From Candidatus Binatia bacterium (GTDB lineage: Bacteria; Desulfobacterota_B; Binatia; UBA9968), in assembly GCA_025922795.1 (NCBI GenBank), contig JAICHC010000270.1:1-5137 (forward strand): a stretch of DNA of 5,137 bases, given 5' to 3'. Made by a program: the position numbers and the translations under genes. Of this stretch, positions 1 to 5,137 are shown piece after piece (position 1 is the first letter of the stretch; each line of letters starts with the position of its first letter). Under the pieces are notes generated by a model. The model was not told the origin of the DNA, searched no databases, and saw only the letters and a program-made list of their open reading frames with translations.

Positions 1-154
1 AAAAATATGAATTCAAGCATCTGTGTTCTTCGTTAATCAACGACCCAAACCGGAAAACATCGGCCATTCAACATACCGGAAAGCGAGGTCATCCGCCCTG
101 CGGAGCAGCTGCTGTTCGTCGCCGGTTCGTCTTAGCTACAATTTCGACCTGCTT
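1..154. other. Intergenic stretch beyond the amidohydrolase stop, no gene seen
   Basis: No credible coding region is visible on either strand. The stretch holds an 8-bp direct repeat, ACCGGAAA (49-56 and 75-82), a 10-bp palindrome AGCAGCTGCT (104-113) and a weak 4-bp stem CCGC/GCGG (93-103). None has a T-tract, so no intrinsic terminator for the amidohydrolase is evident. Confidence 0.5.
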
Positions 155-1747
155 TCAATTTCCTAAATAGCCCGGTCCGTACACAACCTTGCCCGATCGC
201 GCGCCGGTATGGTGACCGTTGTCGATCACTACCGCACCGTTGACCAGCACATAATCGATTCCCTTGGGGTATTGCTTCGGATTATCGTACGTGGCGGTGT
301 CCGCGACCCGATCGGGATCGACGATCACGACATCGGCCCAAAACCCTTCACGCAGCAAGCCGCGATCTTTGAGACCGAGCACCTGCGCGGGCATGGAGGT
401 CATCTTGCGAACCGCGTCTTCCAGCGTGAGGACCTTTTCCTCACGGGTGTATTTGCCGAGCACGCGCGGATTGGTGCCAAAGCTACGCGGGTGAGGCTTG
501 CCTGGATACTTTAGGTTGAGCGCGCTTCCATCCGAACCGATGGAAACCCACGGTACGCGCATGACGGTTTTCACGTCGTCCTCATTCATCGTGTGGTGGA
601 CGCCGTGAATGAACGCACCCTCTTCGTAGATCAAATCGAAGCAAGTGCTGATCGGATCTTGCTCGCGGATCTTGGCAATGGCAGCGATCGTCATTCCTTC
701 AAACCTTTTTAGCGCCTCGGCATCCAAGCGTGCAGCCACCACGCCTTCCCAACCGCCGTGCTCGTCGACGTACTGATTGAATTCTTTGTCCTTAATCACC
801 CGCTCGCGGAAAGCGGGTCTCTTAAATTGAGAGATCGTTTCGTTCACAGGGCCATCCTGGACCCAGCGCGGAAACAGGCGGCGCCAAGGATGTTGCATGG
901 CAGTGTACGGGTATTGATTGGCGGTGATCTCCAAACCTTCTCGCCGCGCCTCTTCGAGCTGTTCGATCACTTGGCGAATCCGTCCCCAGTTGGCCTTAGC
1001 GCGCATTTTGAGGTGGTAAACGAGAACTGGGATCTTTGATTCGCGAGCGACTCGCAGCATTTTGGCCAACTCTTCCATCATGTCGAAGCCTTCGCTGCCA
1101 ACGTGCACCCCATAATATCCGCCGTAGCGCTTGGCGACTTTGGCCATCTCGACGACTTCGCCGGGATTTTCCGGTCCTTTGGCATGCCAGGCCGCGGTCA
1201 AGCCGAGTGCGCCTTCTTTCATCGCTTGCGCAACCAGCCAGTTCATCTTTTCCTGCTCGGCGGCAGTCGCAGGCCGTTCTTCGAACCCGCATACCACCCG
1301 CTTGATTTGCTGCGGCGAAACACCCGAAGCGACGTTGATCGAAGTGCCGCCGCGCATGACGGTATTGAAATAGCCGGTAAAAGTCGTCCAGTCGGTTTCG
1401 ATGCCGTTGCGCTTGCGATGCTCGGCCCGGTATTCCTCTAAGATCGCACCTTCGAGTGGCGCCACGGTCTGACTTTCGCCAATGATGTCCAGTGTCACAC
1501 CCTGACGGACTTTGCTCTCTGCGTTACCGTCGCTGACGATCGGCTGATCGCTGTGCGTGTGCATGTCGATATAACCCGGTGTGACGACATAACCTTTCGC
1601 TGAAATCGCACGCGCTCCGGCCTCGGAATTAATTTTTCCAATGCTTGCAATCTTGCCATCTTTGATCGCCAAATCGCCGTAGAACCACGGATTGCCCGTG
1701 CCGTCGATCAGTCTGCCGCCGTGAATCACAATGTCGAACTCAGCCAT
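155..1747 (-). CDS. D-aminoacylase-family amidohydrolase (N-acyl-D-amino-acid deacylase-like)
   Basis: A 530-residue metal-dependent amidohydrolase, probably cytoplasmic (no signal peptide seen). Characterised relatives remove the acyl group from N-acyl-D-amino acids; the substrate here is unknown. An N-terminal beta-sandwich part (about residues 1-58) leads into the TIM barrel at GYIDMHTHSD, giving metal ligands H63 and H65. H215 (GVHVGSEG) and H245 (YHLK) match the other histidine ligands, and D406 (IGSDG) matches the catalytic aspartate. Family landmarks follow: HPRSFGTNPRVLGKYTRE (419-436), SMPAQVLGLKDRG (451-463) and the closing GFWADVVIVDPD strand region. The ligand spacing H63/H65/H215/H245 nearly equals H67/H69/H220/H250 of the Alcaligenes faecalis enzyme, as I recall it. 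The bridging cysteine position is odd: the usual GNC reads G-E91-S92. The start is supported by GAGGAGG four bases upstream. The gene is divergent from the membrane-protein gene. The family call is firm; the exact reaction is not. Confidence 0.93.
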   Translation of the reverse strand: MAEFDIVIHGGRLIDGTGNPWFYGDLAIKDGKIASIGKINSEAGARAISAKGYVVTPGYIDMHTHSDQPIVSDGNAESKVRQGVTLDIIGESQTVAPLEGAILEEYRAEHRKRNGIETDWTTFTGYFNTVMRGGTSINVASGVSPQQIKRVVCGFEERPATAAEQEKMNWLVAQAMKEGALGLTAAWHAKGPENPGEVVEMAKVAKRYGGYYGVHVGSEGFDMMEELAKMLRVARESKIPVLVYHLKMRAKANWGRIRQVIEQLEEARREGLEITANQYPYTAMQHPWRRLFPRWVQDGPVNETISQFKRPAFRERVIKDKEFNQYVDEHGGWEGVVAARLDAEALKRFEGMTIAAIAKIREQDPISTCFDLIYEEGAFIHGVHHTMNEDDVKTVMRVPWVSIGSDGSALNLKYPGKPHPRSFGTNPRVLGKYTREEKVLTLEDAVRKMTSMPAQVLGLKDRGLLREGFWADVVIVDPDRVADTATYDNPKQYPKGIDYVLVNGAVVIDNGHHTGARSGKVVYGPGYLGN

Positions 1748-1751
1748 GTCG

Positions 1752-1758
1752 CCTCCTC
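1752..1758 (-). promoter_or_regulatory. Ribosome binding site of the amidohydrolase
   Basis: GAGGAGG on the minus strand lies four bases before the ATG at 1747. This is a near-perfect Shine-Dalgarno match with short spacing, and it fixes the start. The divergent membrane-protein gene has the same heptamer at the same spacing. Confidence 0.8.
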
Positions 1759-1774
1759 GTGATCGATTACGTGC

Positions 1775-1803
1775 CGTATATCACCGCCGGCGGAGTGCGA
1801 CAA
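1775..1803 (-). promoter_or_regulatory. Candidate sigma70-type promoter of the amidohydrolase
   Basis: Read on the minus strand, TTGTCG (1798-1803) is a 4/6 match to the -35 consensus. It is followed after exactly 17 bp by TATACG (1775-1780), a 4/6 match to the -10. The base pair TG sits one base before the -10, as in extended -10 promoters. A transcript would start near 1768 and carry a leader of about 20 bases with the ribosome site. The spacer contains a perfect 10-bp palindrome, CCGCCGGCGG (1784-1793), which could be a repressor site or simply GC-rich sequence. This is inferred from sequence pattern only. Confidence 0.45.
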
Positions 1804-1808
1804 GATAG

Positions 1809-1841
1809 CTCGCGCGTCGGCTCATTATTGCGCAGCGCGAG
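1809..1841. repeat. Inverted repeat in the divergent intergenic region
   Basis: CTCGCGC (1809-1815) and GCGCGAG (1835-1841) form a perfect 7-bp inverted repeat with a 19-base centre. It lies between the candidate -35 of the amidohydrolase and the start of the membrane-protein gene, so it is placed where an operator controlling both genes could be. There is no T-tract, so it is not a terminator. In GC-rich sequence a repeat this short may be chance. Confidence 0.3.
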
Positions 1842-1857
1842 ACATGGCGAACTCTTG

Positions 1858-1863
1858 TATGAT
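1858..1863 (+). promoter_or_regulatory. Candidate -10 element for the membrane-protein gene
   Basis: TATGAT matches five of six bases of the -10 consensus and would start transcription about 15-18 bases before the ATG at 1887, leaving just enough leader for the ribosome site. I see no matching -35: TTGCGC at 1828-1833 is too far away, with a 24-base spacer. The call is weak. Confidence 0.3.
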
Positions 1864-1875
1864 ATGGATCGTCGC

Positions 1876-1882
1876 GAGGAGG
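1876..1882 (+). promoter_or_regulatory. Ribosome binding site of the membrane-protein gene
   Basis: GAGGAGG ends four bases before the ATG at 1887. It supports that start and the reality of this otherwise unrecognised gene. Confidence 0.75.
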
Positions 1883-1886
1883 CAGG

Positions 1887-2432
1887 ATGATTCGACCCGA
1901 GTTTCGCAAAATACTGCTCGATCAACGCGGCGCCGCGGTGATTTTGTGGAGCTGCTTCGTCATCTCCATCCCGGTTTATATCGTGATCGCGCGCCACGTC
2001 CTGGAGAACACCAATTTTGGCGCCAATCGTTCCTTCGCCCAGATCGTCAGAATCGTGCTTTGGGTGCTCACGGTTATCGATCTCGGCTATTACGCCTACT
2101 GGCGCAGGCGGCATATGTCATCCGAATCGATCCTTCGTAATGCGCGCTCGACTAAGCTCTTCCGCGCTTTGGAGGAGTTCAATGGCAGCGTCGAAGAACG
2201 CGCGGCCTATGTCGTTTCAACCTACGTCACGCGCAAAGTGGTATTATTCGCAATCATCGAAGCCATCGCGGTTTATGGGTTTGTTTTGGCGATTATCGGG
2301 CGTTTGCTCTCAGGTCTATACCTGCTTTCCACTTTAAGCCTGGTGTTGCTAGTTATCGAATTTCCCTCTGCGAATTCGGTCGCTGGTCTGGTTCAAGCGG
2401 TTGAGCAAACGCCCTCGGAAACCGCCCGCTAA
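1887..2432 (+). CDS. Hypothetical four-helix inner-membrane protein
   Basis: I do not recognise this 181-residue protein. It shows four hydrophobic stretches at about residues 17-36, 52-71, 117-137 and 140-158. A basic N-terminus (RPEFRK) and the cluster RRRH after helix 2 predict, by the positive-inside rule, both termini and the long central loop in the cytoplasm. The loop (about 73-115) is charged and probably helical (STKLFRALEEFNGSVEERAAYVVSTYVTRK). The two helix pairs thus flank a cytoplasmic helical segment. There is no cleavable signal peptide and no catalytic motif that I can see. The start has a strong GAGGAGG site. Codon pattern and length support a real gene. The gene is divergent from the amidohydrolase and convergent with aat (24 bp between stop codons), so it is probably transcribed alone. 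Its role is unknown; a small transporter or membrane scaffold cannot be told apart from sequence. Confidence 0.8.
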   Translation: MIRPEFRKILLDQRGAAVILWSCFVISIPVYIVIARHVLENTNFGANRSFAQIVRIVLWVLTVIDLGYYAYWRRRHMSSESILRNARSTKLFRALEEFNGSVEERAAYVVSTYVTRKVVLFAIIEAIAVYGFVLAIIGRLLSGLYLLSTLSLVLLVIEFPSANSVAGLVQAVEQTPSETAR

Positions 2433-2456
2433 GTATGTCGCAGCGTCGCGGCCGGT

Positions 2457-3143
2457 TCAGTCTTCGACGTGCCATTTGCCGCGCTTGGTCGAATGCCGCA
2501 GAGCCGATCCCAAGCGTTTCAAAAAAATCCGCCGCGGAATTTCTGTGGCGCCCAGACGGTTCATATGCTCGGTGGCCATCTGGGAGTCGATAAAGTGAAA
2601 ACCCCATTTTTTTAGATTCTCCACCAGGATCGCCAGCGCCACTTTCGATGCGTCGGGCTTGCGGTGAAACATCGACTCGCCAAAGAAAGCTTTTCCCAAC
2701 GAGACACCGTAGAGTCCGCCTACTAGTTTACCCTCGAACCAGGCCTCGACCGAATGGGCAAAACCCAGCCCGTGCAATTTGATATAAGCTTCCTGCATCT
2801 CCGGCGTAATCCAGGTCCCGCTCTGGCCTTCCCGCGGCACGGCCGCGCACGCCGTGATCACATCGTCGAACACGCGGTCAAAGCTGACGTGAAAAACCCG
2901 CCGGCGCAGTGTTTTGCCGAGGCTACGCGAGATTTTGAATTGATCAAGCTCGAGAACGAAACGCGGATCGGGCGACCACCAGAGAATCGGCTGGTCTTCG
3001 GAATACCATGGAAAAATACCTACGCGGTAGGCTTCCAACAACCGCTCGCTTGATAGATCGCCCCCGACCGCGATCAATCCGCTCGGATCGGCGTAATCCG
3101 GCGGTGGAAAAACCATGTCGTCGACCAGTCGAAAAATAGGCAT
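2457..3143 (-). CDS. aat: Leucyl/phenylalanyl-tRNA--protein transferase
   Basis: A 228-residue cytoplasmic enzyme close to the E. coli length (234). It transfers Leu or Phe from aminoacyl-tRNA to proteins with N-terminal Arg or Lys, making N-degrons that ClpS hands to ClpAP. The family signatures are all present in order: FPPPDYADPSGLIAVGGDLS (12-31), YRVGIFPWY (39-47), WWSPDPR (55-61), GTWIT (109-113), AHSVEAW (129-135), GGLYGVSLGKAFFGESMF (142-159), DASK (164-167) and FIDSQ (184-188). D186 and Q188 coincide with the residues implicated in catalysis in E. coli Aat; the cysteine between them there is serine here. The ATG at 3143 has a modest AGGGG site nine bases upstream and a good candidate promoter. 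The gene is convergent with the membrane gene and divergent from the VOC gene. No clpS or clpA lies in the window, so the rest of the pathway must be elsewhere. The call is very sure. Confidence 0.98.
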   Translation of the reverse strand: MPIFRLVDDMVFPPPDYADPSGLIAVGGDLSSERLLEAYRVGIFPWYSEDQPILWWSPDPRFVLELDQFKISRSLGKTLRRRVFHVSFDRVFDDVITACAAVPREGQSGTWITPEMQEAYIKLHGLGFAHSVEAWFEGKLVGGLYGVSLGKAFFGESMFHRKPDASKVALAILVENLKKWGFHFIDSQMATEHMNRLGATEIPRRIFLKRLGSALRHSTKRGKWHVED

Positions 3144-3164
3144 GGGCTTAAACCCCTGCGCGTT

Positions 3165-3193
3165 ATTTTAGCGCTCCGGCGAGAAATTTTCAC
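3165..3193 (-). promoter_or_regulatory. Candidate sigma70-type promoter of aat
   Basis: On the minus strand GTGAAA (3188-3193, 4/6 to -35) is followed after 17 bp by TAAAAT (3165-3170, 5/6 to -10). Transcription would begin near 3158, about 15 bases before the ATG, with AGGGG (3153-3157) serving as ribosome site. The hyphenated palindrome at 3195-3205 lies directly upstream. Confidence 0.45.
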
Positions 3194-3194
3194 A

Positions 3195-3205
3195 CTCGCA
3201 GCGAG
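3195..3205. repeat. Hyphenated palindrome between aat and the VOC gene
   Basis: CTCGC-A-GCGAG is a perfect 5-1-5 inverted repeat. With a one-base centre it cannot make a normal RNA hairpin at full length, so a DNA-binding site is likelier than RNA structure, if it means anything. It sits between two divergent genes, just upstream of the candidate aat -35. It could be chance. Confidence 0.25.
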
Positions 3206-3243
3206 CTTGCAAAGTAACCGCTTAAAGGCCTATCCTCTCAGCT

Positions 3244-3247
3244 GGAG
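3244..3247 (+). promoter_or_regulatory. Ribosome binding site that decides the VOC start
   Basis: GGAG lies seven bases before the ATG at 3255. This favours the ATG over the in-frame TTG at 3207, which has no ribosome site and would add 16 residues that do not belong to the fold. Confidence 0.65.
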
Positions 3248-3254
3248 CAAAGGT

Positions 3255-3623
3255 ATGTTCAGGCGTATCGATCACGTGGCCGTCCATGTCGCCGATCTTG
3301 ACCGTTCCGTGCGATTCTACGAACGGCACTTCGGATTTAAGCACTATTTCCAGCATTCAGCGGCGAGCGGCACCCGGATCGCCTATTTGAAATTAGGCGA
3401 CACCGTGCTCGAGCTAACGCACCACTCCGATGGTGCCATGTCGGGATTTCATTTTTGCCTTGAAACCGACAATTTCGACGATACCGTTAGCCAACTGCAA
3501 AAAGACGGCGTTAAATTGCTGCGCGCGCCGCATGACACAGCCGCCCGCGAGCCGCGAGAAAACGGCTGGCGCCGCGTCGTTTTCGCTGGCCCGGATGGCG
3601 AGCAGATCGAGCTACGCGGCTGA
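3255..3623 (+). CDS. VOC-superfamily (glyoxalase-fold) metalloprotein
   Basis: A 122-residue single-domain protein of the vicinal oxygen chelate superfamily, made of two beta-alpha-beta-beta-beta repeats. The start IDHVAVHVADLDRSVRFYERHFGF is a classic first repeat; the second begins at GFHFCLETDNFDDTVSQL and ends PDGEQIEL. The four expected metal ligands can be placed at H7, E53, H66 and E119, the H/E/H/E set of glyoxalase I (E. coli H5, E56, H74, E122). A lactoylglutathione lyase, methylmalonyl-CoA epimerase or related enzyme is possible. With such short, diverse proteins the substrate cannot be named. The ATG at 3255 is chosen because of its GGAG site and because the fold begins there; a longer reading from TTG at 3207 is less likely. 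The gene is divergent from aat and followed 74 bp later by the CPCC gene on the same strand. No frameshift or missing ligand is seen. Confidence 0.9.
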   Translation: MFRRIDHVAVHVADLDRSVRFYERHFGFKHYFQHSAASGTRIAYLKLGDTVLELTHHSDGAMSGFHFCLETDNFDDTVSQLQKDGVKLLRAPHDTAAREPRENGWRRVVFAGPDGEQIELRG

Positions 3624-3641
3624 AAAGAGCTTCGCGTCCCC

Positions 3642-3679
3642 TGTCGGTCTGGAGTTAAAAGACCGACACGTTCTGTCGG
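3642..3679 (+). promoter_or_regulatory. Mutually exclusive hairpins upstream of the CPCC gene
   Basis: TGTCGGTCT (3642-3650) pairs perfectly with AGACCGACA (3660-3668) across a 9-base loop. CCGACA within the second arm (3663-3668) can instead pair with a third copy, TGTCGG (3674-3679), across a 5-base loop. Only one hairpin can form at a time. The set begins 19 bases after the VOC stop and ends just before AAGGAG (3683-3688), the ribosome site of the next gene. There is no T-tract after either stem, so this is not a standard intrinsic terminator. It may be a leader switch, an RNA-stability element or a DNA operator with three half-sites. The pairing is seen; the function is inference. Confidence 0.4.
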
Positions 3680-3682
3680 CTA

Positions 3683-3688
3683 AAGGAG
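3683..3688 (+). promoter_or_regulatory. Ribosome binding site of the CPCC gene
   Basis: AAGGAG stands nine bases before the ATG at 3698, at normal spacing. It follows the 3642-3679 repeat set by only three bases, so structure there could affect ribosome access. Confidence 0.75.
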
Positions 3689-3697
3689 TATTTCGGC

Positions 3698-4006
3698 ATG
3701 GAAGAAAATAAGTCCACCACGATCCAAGTCAGCTGTCCCTGTTGTGATGCGAGTCTAACAGTCGATCCGGTGCTTGCCGTGGTCCTTGATCACAAGGTCC
3801 CCGCCAAACCGCAAATGGCGGTCCAACTAAGTGACGCGGTGAGACTGGTCAAGGAGGAGGCCACCCGCCGGGATGAAAAGTACCAAAAGATCGCCGAAGC
3901 GGAAAAGAATAAATCGAAAGTACTCGAAGCGAAGTTCCAGGAGCTGTTCAAGAAAGCCAAAGAAGAGCCTATCACCAAACCACTCAAAGATATCGATTTA
4001 GATTAA
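3698..4006 (+). CDS. Small CPCC-motif (zinc-knuckle-like) coiled-coil protein, function unknown
   Basis: A 102-residue protein in two parts. The N-terminal part (about 8-35) is a short beta-type segment, IQVSCPCCDASLTVDP then VLAVVLDH, with C13, C15 and C16. It resembles half of a zinc ribbon, in which C13 and C16 would be a CxxC knuckle. No second CxxC exists; H32 is the only other obvious ligand. The rest (about 43-92) is rich in Lys and Glu and looks like one long helix or coiled coil (LVKEEATRRDEKYQKIAEAEK), ending in an acidic tail, DIDLD. A dimer joined by the coiled coil could complete a shared metal site; this is inference. There is no signal peptide or membrane segment, so it is probably cytoplasmic. 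The AAGGAG site fixes the start. It lies between the VOC and alcohol dehydrogenase genes and may share a transcript with the former. I do not know its function. Confidence 0.82.
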   Translation: MEENKSTTIQVSCPCCDASLTVDPVLAVVLDHKVPAKPQMAVQLSDAVRLVKEEATRRDEKYQKIAEAEKNKSKVLEAKFQELFKKAKEEPITKPLKDIDLD

Positions 4007-4025
4007 AGAGGTCCGCGAAATTGTT

Positions 4026-4049
4026 CGGCGCTATTCTCTCATTGCGCCG
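4026..4049 (+). repeat. Inverted repeat between the CPCC and alcohol dehydrogenase genes
   Basis: CGGCGC (4026-4031) and GCGCCG (4044-4049) form a perfect 6-bp stem with a 12-base loop, 20 bases after the CPCC stop. No run of T follows, so intrinsic termination is unlikely. It also lies 18 bases before the alcohol dehydrogenase start and could lie in that gene's leader. Confidence 0.3.
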
Positions 4050-4067
4050 CTAAAACACTAAACAAGC

Positions 4068-5066
4068 ATGCGCGCTATGGTGCTTGAAAAGGCCGGCGAA
4101 CCACTGCGCCTGACGGAGCTCGCCGTCCCCACGCCTGGGCCAACACAGGTGTTGGTCAACGTGCACGCGTGCGCCGTTTGCCGCACGGACTTGCATGTCG
4201 TCGACGGTGAACTGACGCAGCCCAAGCTGCCGCTTATCCCCGGTCACGAGATCGTCGGAACAGTGGCGCAGGTCGGTGAAGGAGTCGAGCGCTTTAGGAT
4301 CGGTGAACGCGTGGGCGTGCCGTGGTTGGGATGGACCTGCAGTCGATGTTGCTACTGCCGCAACGACCAAGAAAACCTCTGCGATCGAGCCCAATTCACC
4401 GGCTACACGATCGACGGCGGCTATGCGGCATACACCGTCGCCGACCAACGATTTTGTTTTCCGATTCCAGATTCATACAGCAACGCGGAAGCCGCGCCGC
4501 TCCTATGCGCCGGTCTGATCGGTTACCGGAGCCTGCGCAAGGCTGGCAGCGGCAAGCGGCTTGGCATCTATGGTTTCGGCGCTGCAGCTCATATCCTAAC
4601 GCAAGTGGCAAAATACCAGCAGCGTGAGATTTACGCCTTCACTCGCGCCGACGACGTGGAAGCAAAGAAATTCGCCCTCGATCTCGGCGCAGCCTGGGCG
4701 GGTGATTCGAACGAAATGCCTCCCGTCAATCTTGATGCGGCGATTATCTTCGCGCCGATCGGCGCTCTCGTCCCGCAGGCGCTCAAAGCCGTCCGCAAGG
4801 GCGGCGTCGTGGTTTGCGCCGGCATCCACATGAGCGAGATTCCCTCCTTCCCATATTCAATTCTTTGGCAAGAGCGCTCGATCTGCTCCGTCGCCAACCT
4901 GACTCGTCGTGACGGCGAAGAGTTCATGGCTCTTGCGCCGTGTATTCCCGTACGCACCGAGGTTACGATATTTTCTTTGGAAGAAGCGAATAGCGCGTTA
5001 ATCCGCTTGCGTACCGGAAGAATCCAAGGCGCCGCGGTGCTGGTGACGAACCCGAAGAAATCTTAA
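4068..5066 (+). CDS. Zinc-dependent medium-chain alcohol dehydrogenase family protein
   Basis: A 332-residue cytoplasmic oxidoreductase of the medium-chain dehydrogenase superfamily, expected to oxidise alcohols or reduce aldehydes with NAD(P)(H). The N-terminal GroES-like domain carries the catalytic zinc residues C38 (AVCRTDLH), H60-E61 (PGHEIVG) and C147 (LLCAG). It also holds the structural zinc set C91, C94, C97 and C105 (WTCSRCCYCRNDQENLC), with an extra C95 inside. The Rossmann domain starts near 164, with the glycine turn YGFGAAAH (168-175). PWLGWTC, the FTGYTIDGGYAAY segment and VCAGIHMSEIPSFPY (248-263) mark a subfamily I recall as the TIGR02822 type, which to my knowledge has no well-defined substrate. 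The ATG at 4068 fits the usual MRAMVL/MKAMVL start of relatives, but no Shine-Dalgarno sequence precedes it. M4 (4077) has none either. It is last of three plus-strand genes, 61 bp after the CPCC stop. Confidence 0.95.
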   Translation: MRAMVLEKAGEPLRLTELAVPTPGPTQVLVNVHACAVCRTDLHVVDGELTQPKLPLIPGHEIVGTVAQVGEGVERFRIGERVGVPWLGWTCSRCCYCRNDQENLCDRAQFTGYTIDGGYAAYTVADQRFCFPIPDSYSNAEAAPLLCAGLIGYRSLRKAGSGKRLGIYGFGAAAHILTQVAKYQQREIYAFTRADDVEAKKFALDLGAAWAGDSNEMPPVNLDAAIIFAPIGALVPQALKAVRKGGVVVCAGIHMSEIPSFPYSILWQERSICSVANLTRRDGEEFMALAPCIPVRTEVTIFSLEEANSALIRLRTGRIQGAAVLVTNPKKS

Positions 5067-5093
5067 GAATGCTCGGTCGTCATTTCCGGACAA

Positions 5094-5108
5094 GCCAGGT
5101 TCGCTGGC
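5094..5108 (+). repeat. Small hairpin downstream of the alcohol dehydrogenase gene
   Basis: GCCAG (5094-5098) and CTGGC (5104-5108) pair across the loop GTTCG, 27 bases after the stop codon. No T-tract follows, so it is not a convincing terminator. The remaining bases to the window end show no gene. Confidence 0.25.
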
Positions 5109-5137
5109 GCGACCCGGAGCGACGGCTCTCTCCAAAG

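Noticed and set aside
3..170. Plus-strand frame open from the window edge to a TAG at 168-170, possibly the end of a gene
   Set aside because: The 55-residue reading (with KRGHPPCGAAAVRRRF) has no protein-like pattern and overlaps the end of the amidohydrolase; length is within chance.
209..514. Plus-strand open frame of 101 codons opposite the amidohydrolase
   Set aside because: Antisense shadow of the conserved C-terminal part of the amidohydrolase, with no domain of its own.
1767..2114. Minus-strand open frame of 115 codons opposite the start of the membrane-protein gene
   Set aside because: It lies antisense to a gene with a strong ribosome site and plausible membrane topology, covers the divergent promoter region, and its translation shows no domain.
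2433..2456. Bidirectional terminator between the convergent membrane-protein and aat genes
   Set aside because: Only 24 bases separate the stops and I see no stem with a flanking T- or A-tract.
3207..3236. Promoter for the VOC gene (TTGCAA, 18 bp, TATCCT)
   Set aside because: Both boxes match only 4/6 and the start would fall at the ribosome site, leaving almost no leader; not strong enough to annotate.
3207..3254. TTG start giving a 138-residue VOC protein
   Set aside because: No ribosome site precedes it and the extra 16 residues lie before the first beta strand; the ATG at 3255 with GGAG is better.
3642..3668. Intrinsic terminator after the VOC gene
   Set aside because: The stem is strong but no T-tract follows on either strand, so it is described as a possible regulatory hairpin instead.
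4050..4448. Minus-strand open frame of 132 codons inside the alcohol dehydrogenase gene
   Set aside because: Antisense shadow of a clearly conserved enzyme; the translation has no recognisable family and arises from GC-rich codon bias.

Overview
This window is a moderately GC-rich bacterial chromosomal segment with six protein-coding genes in a mixed-strand layout. I see no mobile element, tRNA, rRNA, CRISPR array or phage signal. The gene content and start signals (GAGGAGG- or GGAG-type ribosome sites, sigma70-like promoters) suggest a Gram-negative soil- or sediment-type bacterium. It includes Aat, an enzyme best known from Proteobacteria and their neighbours. A deltaproteobacterial, Binatota or Acidobacteriota-like host is possible, but the sequence alone does not settle the phylum.

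Left part (155-2432): a D-aminoacylase-type amidohydrolase on the minus strand is divergent from an unrecognised four-helix membrane protein on the plus strand. They share a 139-bp region holding a good candidate promoter for the hydrolase, a weak -10 for the membrane gene and two inverted repeats. Middle (2457-3254): aat, leucyl/phenylalanyl-tRNA-protein transferase, runs on the minus strand. It is convergent with the membrane gene (24 bp between stops) and divergent from the right-hand cluster. Right part (3255-5066): three plus-strand genes follow with gaps of 74 and 61 bp: a single-domain VOC (glyoxalase-fold) protein, a small CPCC-motif coiled-coil protein of unknown function, and a zinc-dependent medium-chain alcohol dehydrogenase. 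The gap before the CPCC gene contains a three-copy repeat that can form two mutually exclusive hairpins.

The genes mostly look like unrelated metabolic and housekeeping functions: D-amino-acid derivative hydrolysis, N-degron tagging, and possible aldehyde or 2-oxoaldehyde handling by the VOC protein and alcohol dehydrogenase. I found no convincing new multi-gene system. The points most worth a second look are the replaced bridging-cysteine position in the amidohydrolase, the alternative hairpins at 3642-3679, the small CPCC protein, and the membrane protein with no family I recognise.
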